Shown one piece after another: positions 45,958 to 55,565 of a stretch of 64,000 bases of DNA. Below the pieces are notes generated by a model that worked only from the letters and a program-made list of their open reading frames with translations, did no database searches and was not told the DNA's origin. Within the stretch, counting starts at the first letter, position 1. Each line of letters opens with the position of its first letter. Location of the stretch: positions 124,001 to 188,000 of the forward strand of contig JACJWV010000005.1 of assembly GCA_020636915.1 (NCBI GenBank), in the 5' to 3' direction. Position numbers and translations under genes: made by a program. The DNA is from Nocardioides sp. (GTDB lineage Bacteria; Actinomycetota; Actinomycetes; Propionibacteriales; Nocardioidaceae).

Positions 45958-46008
45958 GCCCGGTCCGGCGAGACCCGGGAGGCTGGTTCGGTCGCCGGAG
46001 CCCCTGGG

Positions 46009-46014
46009 TACTGT
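46009..46014 (+). promoter_or_regulatory. -10 box of the DUF4235 gene (leaderless)
   Basis: TACTGT, 6 bases before the ATG at 46021. Confidence 0.55.
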
Positions 46015-46020
46015 TCGGCC

Positions 46021-46317
46021 ATGGCCAAGGACTCCTCGAAGATCTGGACCGTCTTCTCGCTCGTCTCCGCCCTGGGCGCCGCGGCGCTGGCGAAGCAGGT
46101 CGTCGACAGACTGTGGAAGGTGTCGACCGGCAAGCAGCCGCCCGAGAACCCGGCGGACCCGGACGTCGAGATCTGGGAGGCGGTCAGCTGGGCGGTGGCC
46201 AGCGGCGTGGCCGTGGGCATCGCCCGGATGATCGCGCAGCGCAAGGCCGCGACCTACTACGCGCGCTCGACCGGCCACCTCCCGCCGGACCTGCAGAAGG
46301 ACGACCAGGAGGCGTGA
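46021..46317 (+). CDS. DUF4235 protein
   Basis: 98 residues. IWTVFSLVSALGAAALAKQV forms a membrane helix, with a second weaker one (ISWAVASGVAVGIARMIA-like, residues 60-78) and the family end AATYYARSTGHLPPDLQ. Small actinobacterial protein of unknown function. Followed at once by two hairpins. Confidence 0.88.
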   Translation: MAKDSSKIWTVFSLVSALGAAALAKQVVDRLWKVSTGKQPPENPADPDVEIWEAVSWAVASGVAVGIARMIAQRKAATYYARSTGHLPPDLQKDDQEA

Positions 46318-46320
46318 CCC

Positions 46321-46344
46321 CCGGGGCTCACCCCCGAGCCCCGG
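46321..46344. terminator. Hairpin after the DUF4235 gene
   Basis: A 9-bp stem CCGGGGCTC / GAGCCCCGG with a 6-base C-rich loop begins 3 bases after the stop codon. No T-run. Confidence 0.6.
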
Positions 46345-46365
46345 AGACGAGCCCCGGAGACGCAC

Positions 46366-46397
46366 GAGGACCGCAACCCCGCGGGGTTGCGGTCCTC
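46366..46397. terminator. Strong bidirectional hairpin terminator
   Basis: A perfect 15-bp stem (GAGGACCGCAACCCC / GGGGTTGCGGTCCTC) with a 2-base nominal loop, between the convergent DUF4235 and DUF4193 genes. Confidence 0.85.
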
Positions 46398-46457
46398 CTC
46401 CATCTCCTGCTCGCTTCCCTCCGGCCACCGTCGTGCGGCGCCGGGCGCGACCGCCGC

Positions 46458-46751
46458 TCAGGCGGCGCAGTCGCGGCAGATCATCTTCTTCGCGTCGGCC
46501 AGCTGGCTGCGGTGGTGCACCAGGAAGCAGCTCATGCAGGTGAACTCGTCCTCCTGCGTGGGCTTCACCTCGACCGCCAGCTCCTCGTGCGACAGGTCGG
46601 CACCGGGCAGCTCGAAGGACTCGGCGGCCTCGGTCTCGTCCTCGTCGACCTTGCCGGAGTTCTTGTCGTGACGCCGCGCCTTGAGCTCTTCGATGCTCTC
46701 CTCGGACTGCTCGTCCTCGTTCTTGCGCGGTGCGTCGTAGTCAGTCGCCAT
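46458..46751 (-). CDS. DUF4193 zinc-ribbon protein
   Basis: 97 residues. A very acidic N-terminus (DYDAPRKNEDEQSEESIEEL) and a C-terminal zinc ribbon C-x2-C...C-x2-C (FTCMSCFLVHHRSQL, MICRDCAA). Highly conserved in actinobacteria; function unknown, possibly nucleic-acid or RNA polymerase associated, but that is speculation. Confidence 0.93.
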   Translation of the reverse strand: MATDYDAPRKNEDEQSEESIEELKARRHDKNSGKVDEDETEAAESFELPGADLSHEELAVEVKPTQEDEFTCMSCFLVHHRSQLADAKKMICRDCAA

Positions 46752-46870
46752 CCGTCACTCCACTCCCGTACGTCCTCGTGCGCCTGCGTCGGCGCCAGAT
46801 TGTGCACCATCACCCCGGGATCCGCACACCCGTTCCATGTGGCGGTGCGTGAACAGCGGGCGGCCAGGGG

Positions 46871-47689
46871 CTATTCCCCGACCTCCCGGGTGAAGCCCGC
46901 CCGCCTGACGGCTGCCGCGAGCTCGTCGAAACCGTGTGTCGGAGCACACACGACCAGGTCGGTGCCGCCGACCCCGTCGAGGACCTCCAGACGGGCTCCC
47001 GCGACCTGGGCGACCAGTCCCCCGGCCGCGTGGTCCCACAGGTTGACGCCCTCCTCGAAGTAGCCGTCGACCGCACCTTCGGCCACGTGGCACAGGTCCA
47101 GGGCGCACGAGCCGAACCGGCGGACGTCGCGCACCTCGGTGATCAGCCGGGCGAGCGCGCCGGCCTGGAGGGCCCGGATCCCGGCGTCGTAGTTGAACCC
47201 GGTCGACACGAGCCGCAGCGACAACGGGGTGGGCTCGCGGACGGCGAGGGGTACGCCGTCACGGGTGGCGACCGCCGGGCCGTGCACGTCGGCGCGGTGG
47301 GCGACGTACTCGACCTCCTGCGCGACGTTGAGGACCACCCCGGCCGCGACCTCGCCGTCGCGCTCGGCCGCGATCGAGACGGCGTACTGCGGCAGCCCGT
47401 AGAGGAAGTTGACGGTCCCGTCGATCGGGTCGACGACCCAGCGGACACCGGACCGCGAGGGCACGTCGTCGCCCTCCTCGCCGAGGACGCCGTCGTCGGG
47501 TCGCTCGGTCAGCAGCAGGTCACGGATCAGGGCCTCGCTGGCCCGGTCGGCCTCGGTCACGATGTCGACGTCGCTGCTCTTGGTGTCGGCGACGGTCACC
47601 TCACCGGTCCGCCGCTCCCGGACCAGCTCGGCGGCCCGGCGGGCGACGCGCAGCGCGAGGTCGGCCAGCTCGGCGTTGCCCGCCGTCAC
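46871..47689 (-). CDS. Inositol monophosphatase family protein (SuhB-like)
   Basis: 272 residues. Metal and phosphate motifs are GVLGEEGDD, WVVDPIDGTVNFLYGLPQYA and VNLWDHAAGGLVAQVAGARL, the E, DPIDGT and WDxAAG signatures of Li-sensitive Mg-dependent phosphatases. In actinobacteria these make free inositol for phosphatidylinositol and mycothiol, or act on other sugar phosphates. The GTG overlaps the ferrochelatase stop by 4 bases. Confidence 0.93.
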   Translation of the reverse strand: MTAGNAELADLALRVARRAAELVRERRTGEVTVADTKSSDVDIVTEADRASEALIRDLLLTERPDDGVLGEEGDDVPSRSGVRWVVDPIDGTVNFLYGLPQYAVSIAAERDGEVAAGVVLNVAQEVEYVAHRADVHGPAVATRDGVPLAVREPTPLSLRLVSTGFNYDAGIRALQAGALARLITEVRDVRRFGSCALDLCHVAEGAVDGYFEEGVNLWDHAAGGLVAQVAGARLEVLDGVGGTDLVVCAPTHGFDELAAAVRRAGFTREVGE

Positions 47690-48795
47690 GAGTCGGCGCC
47701 GGCCAGCGCCGGCCGGTCGGCGGCGCGGGCGTTGGGGCAGCAGCCGGCCGGGCAGACGTCCCAGCAGGCCGGGAGGCTGCCGACCGACGCGCGGACGACC
47801 TCCTCGCCGCGCTCGACCGCAGCGCGCTCGAGGAGCAGGTCGCGGACCGTCGCGACGAACCGCGGGTCCACGCCGGCCGTGGCGGCCCGACTGACCGGCA
47901 GCCCGAGCTTCTCGGCGGTGGCGCGCGCCTCGGTGTCGAGGTCGTAGACGACCTCCATGTGGTCGGAGACGAACCCGATCGGCACCATCACCACCGCGGG
48001 CGCGCCGTCGGCCTGCACCTGCTGGAGGTGGTCGTTGATGTCGGGCTCGAGCCACGGGATGTGCGGTGCGCCCGACCGCGAGCAGAAGACGAGCGCAGAC
48101 GGGTGGCGACGACCGGTCTCCTGCCGCACCCGCTCGACGACCTCGGCGGCGACGCTACGGTGCTGCTCGACGTAGGCGCCGCCCTCCGGGCCGCTTCCCT
48201 CGTTCATCGACAGCGGGACCGAGTGGGTCACGAACGCCAGGTGGGCGCCCTCGCGCACGTCGTCGGGCAGCTCGGCCAGCGCCGCCAGGGTCGCGTCGAC
48301 CACGGGCTCCACGAACCCGGGGTGGTTGAAGTAGTGGCGCAGCTTGTCCAGCCGCGGTGCCGCCTCGCCGGCGCCGGCGCCGGCGACGGCATCGAAGAGG
48401 TTCTCGCGGTACTGGCGGCAGCTGGAGTACGACGAGTAGGCGCTGGTCACGAAGCAGGCGGCCCGGGTCACGCCGTCGGCCGCCATCTGCCGGACCGTGT
48501 CGGTCAGGTAGGGGTCCCAGTTGCGGTTGCCCCAGTAGACCGGGAGGTCGATGCCCGCGCCGGCGAGGTCCTCCCGCAGCGCCGCCAGGAACTCGCGGTT
48601 GTGGTCGTTGATCGGCGAGCGGCCCCCGAAGAGGTAGTAGTGCTCCCCCACCTCTTCCAGGCGTTCGCGGGGGATCCCCCGGCCGCGGGTGACGTTCTCC
48701 AGGAACGGCACCACGTCCTCGGGCTTCTCCGGTCCGCCGAAGGACACGAGCAGGACGGCGTCGTAGGGCGCGGGGTCGGGGGTGGTGCCGGTCAT
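47686..48795 (-). CDS. hemH: Ferrochelatase (coproporphyrin-type)
   Basis: 369 residues. Inserts Fe2+ into coproporphyrin III in the actinobacterial haem pathway. Markers: YDAVLLVSFGGPEKPEDV, GRSPINDHNREF, CFVTSAYSSYSSCRQYREN, LAFVTHSVPLSMNEGSG (His ligand), CSRSGAPHIPWLEPDI and VPIGFVSDHMEVVYDLD. A C-terminal Cys cluster (LPACWDVCPAGCCPNAR) plus the Cys in SSCRQY fits the [2Fe-2S] cluster known in actinobacterial enzymes. Leaderless-type start (TACGAT 6 bases upstream). Confidence 0.95.
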   Translation of the reverse strand: MTGTTPDPAPYDAVLLVSFGGPEKPEDVVPFLENVTRGRGIPRERLEEVGEHYYLFGGRSPINDHNREFLAALREDLAGAGIDLPVYWGNRNWDPYLTDTVRQMAADGVTRAACFVTSAYSSYSSCRQYRENLFDAVAGAGAGEAAPRLDKLRHYFNHPGFVEPVVDATLAALAELPDDVREGAHLAFVTHSVPLSMNEGSGPEGGAYVEQHRSVAAEVVERVRQETGRRHPSALVFCSRSGAPHIPWLEPDINDHLQQVQADGAPAVVMVPIGFVSDHMEVVYDLDTEARATAEKLGLPVSRAATAGVDPRFVATVRDLLLERAAVERGEEVVRASVGSLPACWDVCPAGCCPNARAADRPALAGADS

Positions 48796-48801
48796 GTCCC
48801 C

Positions 48802-48807
48802 ATCGTA
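48802..48807 (-). promoter_or_regulatory. -10 box of hemH (leaderless)
   Basis: TACGAT on the minus strand, 6 bases before the ATG at 48795. Confidence 0.55.
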
Positions 48808-48852
48808 TGGAGGGCACCCGACAGCGATTCGCCCGCGGTCGGCGGTGCGCCC

Positions 48853-48858
48853 TACGCT
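48853..48858 (+). promoter_or_regulatory. -10 box of the MFS gene (leaderless)
   Basis: TACGCT, 8 bases before the ATG at 48867. Confidence 0.55.
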
Positions 48859-48866
48859 CGGCGCAA

Positions 48867-50072
48867 ATGCTCACGTCCTACCGCCGGGTCCTGGCGCACC
48901 CCGGCGCCCTCCGCTTCTCGCTGACCGGCCTGGTCGCGCGCCTGCCCATCTCGATGGTCGGTCTCGGCATCGTGCTGCTCGTCTCGGCCGCGACCGGGCG
49001 GTACGGCGTCGCCGGGGCCGTGTCGGCGGCGTACATGTTCGCCAACGCCGGCCTCGCGATCCTCCAGGGCCGGCTGCTCGACCGCTTCGGGCAGGGCCGT
49101 GTGCTGGCCGTCGCCAGCCTCGGGTTCGGCGCGGCCGTCAGCCTGCTGGTGGTGTCCGTGCAGGCGGACTGGCCGATCACGACGACGTACGTCCTCGCGG
49201 CCGTGGCGGGCGCCTCCCTGCCCCAGGTCGGGTCGGCGGTCCGTGCCCGGTGGTCGCACGTGCTCGACCGCCCGGCGGACGTGCAGACGGCGTACGCCCT
49301 CGAGGCGGTCTTCGACGAGGCGGTCTTCATCCTCGGGCCGATCCTGGTCACCGTGCTGGCCACCGCCGTCCACCCGGTCGCGGGGATCGCGGTCGCGATC
49401 GTCGCGTGCGTCGGCGGCACCCTGGCGTTCTGCGCCCAGCGCGCCACCGAACCGCCCGCCCACCCCCACACCCGGGCGTCCGGGCCGCGACCACCGATGC
49501 CCTGGCCCACGGTCGCGCCGCTGGCCGTCGCGTGCGCGGCCCTCGGCGTGCTGTTCGGCGCGGCCGAGGTCACCACGGTCGCGTTCGCGGACGAGCAGGG
49601 CCACAAGGCCCTGTCGGGCCTGCTGCTGGCGCTGTGGGCGCTCGGCAGCCTCTCCTCGGGAGTGATCACCGGCGCCGTGCGCTGGCGGCGCGGGCCGTCG
49701 GTCCGGGTCCGGTGGGGCGCGCTTGCGATGGCGTGCGCGATGACGCCGCTCTACTTCGTCGGCTCGCTCCCGCTGATGGGCGCCACGCTCTTCGTCGCGG
49801 GCTTCGCCATCGCGCCGACGATGATCGCGGCCATGTCGCTGACCGAGGAGGTCGTGCCGTCGGGGCGGCTGACGGAGGGCATGGCGATCATGCAGACCGG
49901 CCTGGTCGCGGGCGTCGCGCCCGGGGCGACGCTGAGCGGGCTGGTCGTGGACCACGCGGGCGCATCCGCGGCGTACCTCGTCTCCGTGGCAGCCGGGGCC
50001 GTCGCGGCCCTGGCCGGCCTGGCGATCCCGCGCCAGCGGTCCGGGGTGGCGCCAGTACGCTCCTCGCCGTGA
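48867..50072 (+). CDS. Major facilitator superfamily transporter
   Basis: 401 residues with 12 predicted spans in two halves. The loop 2-3 motif is GRLLDRFGQGRVL, close to the MFS consensus G-x3-D-R-x-G-R. TM4/5 region AVRARWSHVLDRPADVQTAY, ALEAVFDEAVFILGP resembles actinobacterial MFS members often found between hemH and sepH. Substrate unknown. It ends in a 4-base overlap with the oxidase gene, so both are one transcript. Confidence 0.9.
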   Translation: MLTSYRRVLAHPGALRFSLTGLVARLPISMVGLGIVLLVSAATGRYGVAGAVSAAYMFANAGLAILQGRLLDRFGQGRVLAVASLGFGAAVSLLVVSVQADWPITTTYVLAAVAGASLPQVGSAVRARWSHVLDRPADVQTAYALEAVFDEAVFILGPILVTVLATAVHPVAGIAVAIVACVGGTLAFCAQRATEPPAHPHTRASGPRPPMPWPTVAPLAVACAALGVLFGAAEVTTVAFADEQGHKALSGLLLALWALGSLSSGVITGAVRWRRGPSVRVRWGALAMACAMTPLYFVGSLPLMGATLFVAGFAIAPTMIAAMSLTEEVVPSGRLTEGMAIMQTGLVAGVAPGATLSGLVVDHAGASAAYLVSVAAGAVAALAGLAIPRQRSGVAPVRSSP

Positions 50073-51367
50073 GGGAGTGGAGCAACTGGTCGGGCCTGGA
50101 GTCGGCCCGACCGCAGCGCGTGGAGGAGCCCGCCGACACGGCGGCGATCGTGGCGGCGGTCGAGCGTGCCCGCACCGAGGGCTCGACGGTGAAGATGGTC
50201 GGCACCGGCCACTCCTTCACCGCGATCTCGGCGCCCGAGCACACGATGCTGCGGCCCACCCGCCTCGGCGGCATCCTGTCCGTCGACCGGGACGCGCTGA
50301 CGGTCACTGCGCTGGCCGGCACCCAGCTGAAGGTGCTCAACGCCCAGCTCGAGGCGCTGGGGCTGAGCCTGCACAACATGGGTGACATCGCCGAGCAGAC
50401 GCTCGCGGGCGCGACGTCGACCGGCACCCACGGCACCGGCGGCGTCGCCGCGTCGCTGTCGGCGCAGATCTGCGGGCTCGAGCTGGTCACCGGCACCGGC
50501 GAGGTGCTGCGCGCCACCGAGACCGAGAACCCCGAGATCCTCGATCTCGCCCGCGTCGGCCTCGGCGCCCTGGGGGTGCTCACCACGCTCACCTTCCGGG
50601 TCGAGCCGCTGTTCGCCCTGGAGGCCGTCGAGACCCCGATGTCGTGGGACGAGGCGCTCGGCGGCTTCGACGAGCGGGCCGCGACCCACCACCACGTCGA
50701 CACCTACTGGTTCCCCCACACCGACCGGCTGATGGTGAAGACCAACGACCGGCTCGCCGACCTCGACGTCGCCCCGCTGCCGCGGTGGCGGTCCTGGTGG
50801 GACGACGAGTTCCTCTCCAACACGCTCTTCGGCGCGCTCAACCGCGTCACGAACGCGGTCCCGGCGACCATCCCCCGCTTCAACCAGGTCTCCAGCCGCC
50901 TGCTGTCGGCGCGGACCTACAGCGACGTCGCCCACCGGGTCTTCACCTCGCCCCGCGACGTCGTCTTCCGCGAGATGGAGTACGCCGTCCCGCGCGAGGC
51001 CGGTCTCACCGCGCTCCGCGAGGCCCGGGCGGCACTGGAGCGCTCGGACCTGCGCGTCACCTTCCCGGTCGAGATCCGCACGACCCCGGCCGACGACATC
51101 GCGCTGTCGACCTCCGGTGGGCGCGACTCCTTCTACCTGGCCTTCCACACCCACCGCGACGCCGACCACCGCGCCTACTTCGCGCTCATGGAGCCGATCA
51201 TGCGCGCCCACGACGGCCGCCCCCACTGGGGCAAGGTGCACACCCGCACCGCGGCCGACCTAGCGCCGGCGTACCCGCGCTTCGCCGAGTTCCTCGCCCT
51301 CCGCGACCGGCTCGACCCCGACCGGGTCTTCGCCAACCCCTACCTGCGCCGGGTCCTGGGCGACTGA
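50069..51367 (+). CDS. FAD-linked aldonolactone/alditol oxidase (D-arabinono-1,4-lactone oxidase family)
   Basis: 432 residues from a GTG in GTGA overlap with the MFS gene. The N-terminal FAD-binding type-4 (VAO) domain has KMVGTGHSFTAI, whose His is the covalent FAD attachment site in this family, and NMGDIAEQTLAGATSTGTHG. The C-terminal ALO domain ends with RPHWGKVHTRTAADL and DPDRVFANPYLRRVL. It oxidises a sugar lactone or polyol, passing electrons to O2 or a quinone. The exact substrate is uncertain. Confidence 0.92.
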   Translation: MREWSNWSGLESARPQRVEEPADTAAIVAAVERARTEGSTVKMVGTGHSFTAISAPEHTMLRPTRLGGILSVDRDALTVTALAGTQLKVLNAQLEALGLSLHNMGDIAEQTLAGATSTGTHGTGGVAASLSAQICGLELVTGTGEVLRATETENPEILDLARVGLGALGVLTTLTFRVEPLFALEAVETPMSWDEALGGFDERAATHHHVDTYWFPHTDRLMVKTNDRLADLDVAPLPRWRSWWDDEFLSNTLFGALNRVTNAVPATIPRFNQVSSRLLSARTYSDVAHRVFTSPRDVVFREMEYAVPREAGLTALREARAALERSDLRVTFPVEIRTTPADDIALSTSGGRDSFYLAFHTHRDADHRAYFALMEPIMRAHDGRPHWGKVHTRTAADLAPAYPRFAEFLALRDRLDPDRVFANPYLRRVLGD

Positions 51368-51372
51368 CAGGG

Positions 51373-51529
51373 ACGCCGAGTCGGCGCAACATGCACGCTC
51401 AGGCACGCCGAGTCGGCGCAACATGCCCGCCCAGGCACGCCGACTCGGCGCAACATGCCCGCCCAGGCACGCCGACTCGGCGCAACATGCCCGCCCAGCG
51501 ACGCCGACTCGGCGCAACATGCCCGCCTT
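51373..51529. repeat. Five tandem 32-bp repeats (unit A)
   Basis: Five contiguous copies of a 32-bp unit beginning ACGCCGASTCGGCGCAACAT and continuing GCCCGCCCAGGC, starting 5 bases after the oxidase stop. Each copy holds the 13-bp palindrome CGCCGASTCGGCG. Copies 3 and 4 are almost identical; copy 5 runs into TTATCCACA. Confidence 0.93.
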
Positions 51530-51536
51530 ATCCACA
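51528..51536 (+). promoter_or_regulatory. Perfect DnaA-box consensus TTATCCACA
   Basis: A 9/9 match to the DnaA box, lying exactly between the two tandem-repeat arrays. In DNA this GC-rich a chance match is uncommon. Function unproven. Confidence 0.4.
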
Positions 51537-51556
51537 GCAACGCAGCAGGACATGGG

Positions 51557-51672
51557 CAAGACGCGCCGACTCGACCCTCCAGCACGAGCAAGACGCGCCG
51601 ACTCGACCCTCCAGCACGAGCAAGACGCGCCGACTCGACCCTCCAGCACGAGCAAGACGCGCCGAGTCGGCG
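51557..51672. repeat. Three and a half tandem 32-bp repeats (unit B)
   Basis: Three identical 32-bp copies (CAAGACGCGCCGACTCGACC, then CTCCAGCACGAG) from 51557 to 51652 and a partial fourth ending in GCCGAGTCGGCG. The unit shares CGCCGACTCG with unit A but otherwise differs. The array ends one base before the TRIC gene's stop. Confidence 0.93.
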
Positions 51673-51673
51673 A

Positions 51674-52291
51674 CTACACCGACGCCGGGCCGGTCGCGAC
51701 CGGGGCCTGCCAGTGCCGCCAGATGGCCAGCAGCCGCCAGCCCGTGCACAGCGTCCCGCCCGCCAGAGCGACCAGGAGGGTGGGCAGGTCGGTGTGGGCG
51801 CCGGCGACCACGAGGACCGCGCCGGCGAGGGCCGGGGTGCCGTAGAGCTCGCCGCGGAAGACGGTCGGGACGCGCGAGGCGAGCACGTCACGCAGCATCC
51901 CGCCCCCGATGCCGGTGACCATCCCCATCAGCGCCGCCGGCAGCACCCCGAGGCCGTAGTCGAGCGACTTCAGCGCACCGGTGACGCAGAACAGCCCGAG
52001 CCCGAAGGCGTCGAGCAGGTTGACCGACCGCTCCATCCGGCCCAGCGCCGGGTGGAACCGGAACGCCAGCAGACCGGCCACGACCGGCGCCACCAGGTAG
52101 CGCCAGTCGGTGAGCGCCGCCGGGGGCGTCGCGTCGATCAGGACGTCGCGGATGAAGCCGCCGCCCAGGCCGGTCACCCCGGCGAGGACCAGGACGCCGA
52201 AGACGTCGAGACCCTTGCGGATCGCGACGAGGGCGCCGGAGATCGCGAACACGAAGACGCCCGCCAGGTCGAAGACGGTCAGGATGCTCAT
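51674..52291 (-). CDS. TRIC-type trimeric cation channel (UPF0126/YadS family)
   Basis: 205 residues. Seven spans in two repeats, each with the glycine signature: LVLAGVTGLGGGFIRDVLI and ALMGMVTGIGGGMLRDVLAS. These GxGGGxxRD motifs define prokaryotic TRIC channels, which conduct K+ or other monovalent cations or amino acids. It may add to the potassium theme of the trkA/APC locus 10 kb away, but that is speculative. Confidence 0.92.
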   Translation of the reverse strand: MSILTVFDLAGVFVFAISGALVAIRKGLDVFGVLVLAGVTGLGGGFIRDVLIDATPPAALTDWRYLVAPVVAGLLAFRFHPALGRMERSVNLLDAFGLGLFCVTGALKSLDYGLGVLPAALMGMVTGIGGGMLRDVLASRVPTVFRGELYGTPALAGAVLVVAGAHTDLPTLLVALAGGTLCTGWRLLAIWRHWQAPVATGPASV

Positions 52292-52421
52292 CGGATCCCC
52301 CGCGACGTCGTGCGGTGGGTGAGGGGCTCGGAGGACGACACGGACGGAGGCTAACCCTGGCCCCGCGTGACTGCTCACGTGGCGCGCGGCGGCGGTCCCG
52401 TCCGGGCGGCGCCCGCTGGCG

Positions 52422-52427
52422 TAGGCT
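52422..52427 (+). promoter_or_regulatory. -10 box of sepH (leadered)
   Basis: TAGGCT lies 41 bases before the ATG; unlike many neighbours this gene has an AGGAG Shine-Dalgarno (52453-52457) 11 bases before its start. Confidence 0.45.
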
Positions 52428-52468
52428 CGCCGCACCGAAGAGACGATGGGACAGGAGCACGACCCACC

Positions 52469-53488
<1,020 letters not shown>

Positions 53489-53558
53489 GCCTCGAGGCTG
53501 AGCGGCGGAACCGGGAGGATCACGCCGGCGACCCCTCCCGGAGAGGCTTACGCGCGGG

Positions 53559-53564
53559 TAACGT
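53559..53564 (+). promoter_or_regulatory. -10 box of the double-SDR gene (leaderless)
   Basis: TAACGT, 6 bases before the ATG at 53571. Confidence 0.6.
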
Positions 53565-53570
53565 GCCGGC

Positions 53571-55565
53571 ATGTCGTACTTCGTCACCGGAGCCACCGGC
53601 TTCATCGGCCGCCACCTGGTCCGTGAGCTGATCGACCACCGCGAGGGCGAGATCTTCGTCCTCGCCCGGCAGTCCTCGCTGCCGCGCATGGAAGCGCTGG
53701 TCGCGCGCTGGGGCTCGGGCCGGGTGACACCCGTGGTCGGCGACCTGGGCGAGGACGCACTGGGCGTGGACCCGGAGTGGGTCGAGCAGCACCGGGGCGA
53801 GATCGAGCACTTCTTCCACCTCGCGGCGATCTACGACATGACCGCGGACGACGAGACGAACGAGGCGCTCAACGTGGGCGGCACCCGCAACGCGGTGGCG
53901 CTGGCCGAGGCCCTCGAGGTGGGGTGCTTCCACCAGGTCTCGTCCGTGGCCGCCGCCGGCGAGCACCGCGGCCGGTTCGACGAGACGATGTTCGACGAGG
54001 GGCAGCACCTGCCCTCGCCTTACCACCGCACGAAGTTCGAGTCGGAGAAGATCGTCCGCACCGAGGCCAGCGTGCCGTGGCGCGTCTACCGCCCGGCGAT
54101 CGTCGTCGGGGCCTCCGAGACCGGCGAGATGGACAAGATCGACGGCCCCTACTACTTCTTCGGGGTCATCAAGGCGCTGCGCGACCGGCTCCCGGCGTGG
54201 CTCCCGCTGGCCGGGGTCGACCTGGGCGACACCAACGTGGTGCCCGTCGACTACGTCGCCGCCGCGATGGACCACATCGCGCACCTGCCCGACCGCGACG
54301 GGGAGGCGTTCCACCTGGTCAACCCCGAGCCGCAACCGGTGCACGAGATGATCAACGCCTTCTGCGCCGCCGCCGGCGCACCGCGGTTCATGACCCCGAT
54401 CGACCGCCGCCGCATGCGGCTCGTCCCGCGCCCGCTCACGCCCGCGGGCGCGCTCAACCTGGTCGCCAAGCAGCCGGTGGTGCAGTCGGTCCTCGACCTG
54501 GCCACCAGCCGGGTCGGCATCCCGGCCGAGGTGCTCGCGCACACCTCGTTCCCGTCGACCTTCGACTCCCGGCGCACCGAGCAGGCCCTCTCCGGGTCCG
54601 GCATCGGCGTGCCCGACCTGGACTCCTACGCCCGCAACCTGTGGACCTACTGGGAGGAGAACCTCGACGACTCCACCGGACGGGACCCACGGGTGCGCGA
54701 GAAGCTCACCGGCAAGTACGTCGTCGTCACCGGCGCCTCGTCCGGCATCGGCAAGGTCACGGCGCTGAAGGTCGCCCAGGCGGGCGGTACGCCGGTGCTC
54801 GTCGCCCGGGGCAAGGACAAGCTCGACGACCTGCGGGCCGCGATCGAGGAGCGCGGCGGGCAGGCCGTCGTCCAGCCGTGCGACCTGTCCGACCTCGAGG
54901 CGATCGACGCCCTCTGCGAGACGCTCACCGCCGAGCTGCCCTCGGTCGACTTCGTCGTCAACAACGCCGGCCGCTCGATCCGCCGGTCATTGCGCCTGTC
55001 GCAGGACCGCTTCCACGACTTCGAGCGCACCATGCAGCTCAACTACTTCGGCGCGATCCGCCTCGTCATGGGCCTGGTCCCCGCCATGCGCCAGCAGCGA
55101 CGCGGGCACATCGTGAACATCAGCTCGATCGGCGTCCAGACGAACCCGCCGCGCTTCTCGGCGTACGTCGCCTCCAAGGCCGCGCTCGACTCGTGGAGCA
55201 ACGTCGTCTCCTCCGAGCTCGTCGGGGACGGCATCACCTTCACCAACATCCACATGCCGCTGGTGCGGACGCCGATGATCGCGCCGACCAAGCTCTACGA
55301 CAAGTTCCCCACCATCTCCCCCGCCCAGGCCGCCGACCTGGTGATCGAGGCGATGGTCGAACGCCCGCACGAGATCAACACGCTGCTGGGCAACGCCGGT
55401 GCGGTGGCGCACACGCTGACGCCGAAGCTGGCGTTCCGGGTGCTCAACATGGCCTACCACGTGTTCCCGGACTCGGCCGCCGCCAAGGGTCAGGTCGCCG
55501 AGGGCGGCACCCGCGAGTCGGAGCAGATCATGCTCGCGAAGCTCTTCAAGGGCGTCCACTGGTAG
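53571..55565 (+). CDS. Two-domain SDR reductase (fatty acyl-CoA reductase-like)
   Basis: 664 residues. Residues 1-365 are an extended SDR / male-sterility-type NAD(P)H reductase (YFVTGATGFIGRHLVRELID, FFHLAAIYDMTADD, SPYHRTKFESEK with Y-x3-K). Residues 380-664 are a classical SDR (VVVTGASSGIGKVTALKVAQ, NNAGRSIRRSL, NISSIGVQTNPP, YVASKAALDSWS). Such fused proteins in mycobacteria and relatives are linked to reduction of acyl-CoA or acyl thioesters to aldehydes or alcohols for storage or wall lipids. The actual substrate is not shown. The last 20 bases overlap the rhodanese gene end. Confidence 0.85.
   Translation: MSYFVTGATGFIGRHLVRELIDHREGEIFVLARQSSLPRMEALVARWGSGRVTPVVGDLGEDALGVDPEWVEQHRGEIEHFFHLAAIYDMTADDETNEALNVGGTRNAVALAEALEVGCFHQVSSVAAAGEHRGRFDETMFDEGQHLPSPYHRTKFESEKIVRTEASVPWRVYRPAIVVGASETGEMDKIDGPYYFFGVIKALRDRLPAWLPLAGVDLGDTNVVPVDYVAAAMDHIAHLPDRDGEAFHLVNPEPQPVHEMINAFCAAAGAPRFMTPIDRRRMRLVPRPLTPAGALNLVAKQPVVQSVLDLATSRVGIPAEVLAHTSFPSTFDSRRTEQALSGSGIGVPDLDSYARNLWTYWEENLDDSTGRDPRVREKLTGKYVVVTGASSGIGKVTALKVAQAGGTPVLVARGKDKLDDLRAAIEERGGQAVVQPCDLSDLEAIDALCETLTAELPSVDFVVNNAGRSIRRSLRLSQDRFHDFERTMQLNYFGAIRLVMGLVPAMRQQRRGHIVNISSIGVQTNPPRFSAYVASKAALDSWSNVVSSELVGDGITFTNIHMPLVRTPMIAPTKLYDKFPTISPAQAADLVIEAMVERPHEINTLLGNAGAVAHTLTPKLAFRVLNMAYHVFPDSAAAKGQVAEGGTRESEQIMLAKLFKGVHW

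Noticed and set aside
46752..47108. Minus-strand frames of about 100 codons around 46.8-47.1 kb
   Set aside because: They overlap the inositol monophosphatase gene in another frame and show only Arg/Gly-rich shadow composition.
51373..51672. CRISPR array
   Set aside because: The 32-bp units are contiguous with no unique spacers, there are two unrelated unit sequences, and no cas genes lie nearby; they are tandem repeats.
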